This document shows, in pieces, positions 15,932 through 18,516 of a stretch of DNA of 18,516 nt. The position numbers were made by a program, and so were the translations under genes. The stretch is from Fervidobacterium sp. GTDB taxonomy: Bacteria; Thermotogota; Thermotogae; Thermotogales; Fervidobacteriaceae. The notes beneath the pieces were generated by a model. That model was given only the letters and a program-made list of their open reading frames with translations. It did not search any database and was not told where the DNA came from. Location of the stretch: the NCBI GenBank assembly GCA_003522805.1, contig DPIB01000085.1:1-18516 (forward strand), written 5' to 3'. Each line of letters opens with the position of its first letter. Within the stretch, counting starts at the first letter, position 1.

Positions 15932-17107
15932 TTACCATCCCTTTATTTCTAATCCGTTGCAAAGGTAAGTGTAAAACTCCCTCAAGAAATTCTCGAGATT
16001 CTCATCATTCCCATCATCCATATGACCTGCTAAAATATATCTTTCTCCCGAATAATGGCCATAACTCATCATCATCAAGGATATGTAAGAAAGATTGAAA
16101 TCGTTAATCTGTTCCTTTTCTAAAGCCTTTCTGAGAGCTATAATGTAGGAATCGTAGATTGAGCGATAATATTCCTTTGCAATTGCATGGTCTATAGCTT
16201 GGCTTTCCCTCACTATCTTGTACATGTTCGAGTGTATCCTGAAAAACTGTATAAAAGCGTACAAACCTGCTATTTCTTCAACGAGCCTGTGTTGCTCTCC
16301 AAGCTTTTCCATAGCCTTTTTAACGTTATACCTCAGTCCCTTACTAGTCAGTCTTACGAGCTCGTGTAAGATCTCCTTCTTATTTTCAAAATACAAGTAG
16401 ACCGTACCAATTGCAATTCCCGTAGATCTGGCTATATCATACACTTGTGTCTTGTTGAAACCATATGTACCAAAAAGAGTTTCTGCATTTGATAGTATTT
16501 GCCCTCTTCTCTCATCGTTTGTTAACATATGCTTCTCAGGCACAAACGAAAATACATCTGCCGGCAATTTGCAGGGACAGTTCTTGCCAATCCCTTTCAA
16601 TATTATTCCAAGTAATTCATCGTAGTTGATCTTTATTTCAAGCAGATCACTGAAGAACATCACAAACTTCAACGGTGCCCAGAGGTAAAAATGCTCCACA
16701 TATGTTAACCCAAAGTTTTTCGATAACTTTAGAAGATGATTATCAAACTTATTCCTTATCCATTCAAACGAATATTCGTTAAAATAAAGTACCTTTGTCA
16801 TCAACGAGTTCTTATTGCAGTAGTTGATAAAATTTGTTGATGTCTCTCTAAGGTCACTCCCTACAACTTCCTTATCGAAGTTCTTGAAGAAATCATCCAC
16901 AATCTCTCTGAATATCTCATCTTTATTTGCATAATACTGATAAAACGCACCAGTACTCAATCTTGAAAGTCTTGTAATCTGAGAGATTGAAACATCTGCA
17001 AAGCTATTCTCACTAAATAATTTCAGGGCAACCTTTTTCAACTTGTTTTTTGAACCAATACCATCTGTTCGCTGAGGTTTTCTCTTCTTTGATGTTGTTG
17101 CACTCAA
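15932..17107 (-). CDS. Transcriptional regulator with two TetR-type DNA-binding domains
   Basis: The protein has 391 residues, about twice a normal TetR protein. In the chosen frame the first TetR helix-turn-helix is at about 23-66 (KKVALKLFSENSFADVSISQITR, then STGAFYQYYANKDEIF), followed by a helical ligand-type region to about 190. A second complete TetR domain is at about 200-247 (ILSNAETLFGTYGFNKTQ, then AIGTVYLYFENKKEIL), with its own helical region to the end. Both recognition helices look intact. The start is ambiguous: an upstream GTG (17116) overlaps the GAGGTG ribosome site, so TTG 17107, 6 bases after it, is preferred. It lies between the KAS III-like gene and the transporter genes in the same direction and probably controls both. 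Confidence 0.9.
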   Translation of the reverse strand: MSATTSKKRKPQRTDGIGSKNKLKKVALKLFSENSFADVSISQITRLSRLSTGAFYQYYANKDEIFREIVDDFFKNFDKEVVGSDLRETSTNFINYCNKNSLMTKVLYFNEYSFEWIRNKFDNHLLKLSKNFGLTYVEHFYLWAPLKFVMFFSDLLEIKINYDELLGIILKGIGKNCPCKLPADVFSFVPEKHMLTNDERRGQILSNAETLFGTYGFNKTQVYDIARSTGIAIGTVYLYFENKKEILHELVRLTSKGLRYNVKKAMEKLGEQHRLVEEIAGLYAFIQFFRIHSNMYKIVRESQAIDHAIAKEYYRSIYDSYIIALRKALEKEQINDFNLSYISLMMMSYGHYSGERYILAGHMDDGNDENLENFLREFYTYLCNGLEIKGW

Positions 17108-17156
17108 CAATCTCACCTCATTCCTGCATATACGATACTGTAACTGAAGCAGTACT

Positions 17157-17172
17157 TAATACTCTAATACTC
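17157..17172. repeat. Tandem 8-bp repeat upstream of the tandem-TetR gene
   Basis: TAATACTC occurs twice head to tail (17157-17164 and 17165-17172) in the short gap between the KAS III-like gene and the regulator gene. Nearby, TACTG and CAGTA form a 5-bp inverted repeat with a 9-base gap around 17136-17154. Either might be a control site, but both are short and could be chance. Confidence 0.35.
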
Positions 17173-17214
17173 TGTTGCCCGGGGTATCTTTGTATAAGCA
17201 TCACAAGTAAGAAC

Positions 17215-18198
17215 TTAGGCCTTGAAAGCTACTGCAACTTGCTGGAACCCGACACCAGATGTAAGGAATATAATATACTTTCCTGACATATTTTCTAATT
17301 TGCCTTCATCATATGCATCATCATATGCCATGTATACACAAGCAGAACCTGTATAACCGAATTTATCCATGACAATATGCGTTTTTTCTATCGGCAGTCC
17401 CATACTATCCATGACTTTAAGTATCGTCTTTTTTCTGACTTGTGTGAAGAATATCATTCCTATCTCTTCTTTTGAGATGTCATATTTTTCTACTAGCTTG
17501 TTTAACAAGTTAGGCCATCCCTCATCATTTACTGAAGCAGGATATGCACCGCGCAGATCTAGTTTATGAAGGCCTCTTTCTATACCTTCCAAGTTCATCG
17601 TTCCAGCACCCATATATATACCCCAGTTTTGCCACCAACTTCCATCGGCTCTTGAAACAGCACCTATGTATCCAGGTTCGTCTGATGCGGATAAGATAAG
17701 TGCTGCCGCACCGTCGCTGAATAGTGCTTCCCAAGAGTATTTCCAGTTCAAGAATCTTGTCATTGCATACGTTCCAATGACTAATATGTTCTTGTAATCT
17801 CCCATCGCAATATACTTTGAAGCAATGTCAAGAAGCAGTGCACCATTTGCGCATGATGCGTTAACATTAAATGCCATAGTTTCGGTCTTGTGTGCACCAA
17901 TTAAATACTGTACTCGCGGGGCATCTGGTGGTGAAACAGCCTCGGGCGTGTCTGTTCCAACTATGATCAAACCAAGCTCTTCTGGTTGCATCCCGATCCT
18001 TTGAAGTGCCTTCTTCGCCGCTTCTGCTGCCATGTAGGTTGGAGTCTCCCAATCTTCCGAAAGATGACGATGGTTGACACCTATAACCTCTGAAAAGTAT
18101 GGATCGATCGTTAACATAGTTAACTTTTCAAACTCCGCATTTGTCATGACTTTTTGTGGAACATACATTCCGGATGATATGATCTTTGCGTACTTCAT
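17215..18198 (-). CDS. KAS III-like (FabH-family) protein with altered catalytic triad
   Basis: The protein has 327 residues and a thiolase fold, close to the 317 of E. coli FabH. The nucleophile is present as Cys116 in NVNASCANGALLLD, and the N-terminal GMYVPQKVMTN and GVNHRH (40-45) are typical of the family. The C-terminal half aligns with FabH, but the His of its HQAN motif is Thr252 (FFTQVRKKTI) and the Asn of its GNTSAAS motif is Tyr282 (FGYTGSACV). The GVGF loop (315-318) remains. Normal decarboxylating condensation is therefore doubtful, while acyl transfer through Cys is still possible. ATG 18198 is preferred over ATG 18222 because GAGGAGGAG lies just before it. It is the first gene of the leftward cluster. 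Fatty-acid elongation is less likely than a specialised acyl reaction. Confidence 0.88.
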   Translation of the reverse strand: MKYAKIISSGMYVPQKVMTNAEFEKLTMLTIDPYFSEVIGVNHRHLSEDWETPTYMAAEAAKKALQRIGMQPEELGLIIVGTDTPEAVSPPDAPRVQYLIGAHKTETMAFNVNASCANGALLLDIASKYIAMGDYKNILVIGTYAMTRFLNWKYSWEALFSDGAAALILSASDEPGYIGAVSRADGSWWQNWGIYMGAGTMNLEGIERGLHKLDLRGAYPASVNDEGWPNLLNKLVEKYDISKEEIGMIFFTQVRKKTILKVMDSMGLPIEKTHIVMDKFGYTGSACVYMAYDDAYDEGKLENMSGKYIIFLTSGVGFQQVAVAFKA

Positions 18199-18333
18199 GC
18201 TTTTCTCCTCCTCTATTTTCATAATGATATCCTGCCGTACACACTGTATACATAGTTCCAGTAGTTTAATATATTCCTGCTTTTCACCAACGAAATACCT
18301 TTACTTATAAACACTACACTAGCATCAATAGTA

Positions 18334-18379
18334 CGTATGAATCATCTATCATGTTACATATGAATCACCTGTCACATTA
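18334..18379 (+). promoter_or_regulatory. Two tandem 23-bp operator-like repeats over the KAS III-like promoter
   Basis: Two adjacent 23-bp units (18334-18356 and 18357-18379) match at 18 of 23 positions, and all five differences are transitions. The shared core is TATGAATCA-Y-CT-R-TCA, containing TGA-N8-TCA. The right-hand unit overlaps the -10 box of the leftward promoter and the left-hand unit lies just downstream of the expected start site. This is the position expected for a repressor operator, possibly for the tandem-TetR protein. Confidence 0.5.
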
Positions 18380-18384
18380 TAACA
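18376..18384 (-). promoter_or_regulatory. Extended -10 promoter of the KAS III-like gene
   Basis: Read leftward, the sequence is TGTTATAAT, a perfect TATAAT with the extended TGn element. The -35 region is weak; TTAACA is about 20 bases upstream, which is too far for a standard spacer, so the extended element may compensate. Transcription starting near 18369 would give a leader of about 170 bases before ATG 18198. The remainder of 18385-18516 holds no gene that I can support. Confidence 0.55.
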
Positions 18385-18516
18385 TAAAAAGACACAAAAA
18401 CTGTTAACTGATTATTGACATATATGGAGCAAAAATGAACTGAAAAGTGTATTTAGATGCTTATCTCTTACTTTTCCTAACGATTTCTATCATTATTTAA
18501 CACAGTTTGCCAAGAA

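Noticed and set aside
18334..18379. Start of a CRISPR array
   Set aside because: There are only two units, directly adjacent with no spacer between them, and no cas genes are near.
18385..18516. Partial gene at the right end of the window
   Set aside because: Short open frames on the minus strand such as the one ending LNNDRNR have no recognisable content and no context to support a call.

Overview
The window reads as a piece of a bacterial chromosome, most likely from the Thermotogota and probably near Fervidobacterium or Thermosipho. This rests on the moderately AT-rich DNA, the Lys/Glu-rich proteins, frequent TTG/GTG starts behind strong Shine-Dalgarno sites, and a TM0106-type nuclease. 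No rRNA or marker gene is present, so the placement is an inference.

Region 1 (1-5002, + strand) is the 3' part of a type I restriction-modification cassette: the tail of hsdS, an Mrr-like endonuclease, hsdR, and a zinc metallopeptidase of the YgjP/DUF45 type. hsdM and most of hsdS lie to the left of the window. By eye the DNA is more AT-rich and richer in AGA/ATA codons than what follows, which suggests a horizontally acquired island. Just after it, 5003-5212 holds the open but start-less 3' end of a small membrane-protein gene, probably marking the island edge.

Region 2 (5201-7969, - strand) encodes a MATE-family exporter followed by the two subunits of a class I (4Fe-4S) fumarate hydratase. 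Region 3 (8041-10077, + strand) is a two-gene unit with a good -10 box: a short-chain dehydrogenase, then a TM0106-family protein with a cysteine cluster and an RNase H-like (DEDD-type) exonuclease domain. That second gene contains a perfect 12-bp inverted repeat.

Region 4 (10138-18420, - strand) is the most unusual part. In transcription order it holds a KAS III-like protein, a regulator with two TetR-type DNA-binding domains in one chain, a roughly 390-base non-coding stretch with RNA-like folding, and a complete branched-chain-amino-acid-type ABC transporter (binding protein, two ATPases, two permeases). The last gene, the LivM-type permease, is fused in frame to an alpha/beta-hydrolase with an apparently complete Ser-Asp-His triad. 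The KAS III-like protein keeps the active-site Cys but has lost the His and Asn of the canonical triad. A TATGAAT-N5-RTCA motif occurs twice over the promoter of the KAS-like gene and once, inverted, before the binding-protein gene, so the locus may be one regulon under the tandem TetR protein. My inference is that a small acyl or ester compound is imported, hydrolysed at the cytoplasmic face of the transporter, and possibly used by the KAS-like enzyme. The substrate cannot be read from the sequence.
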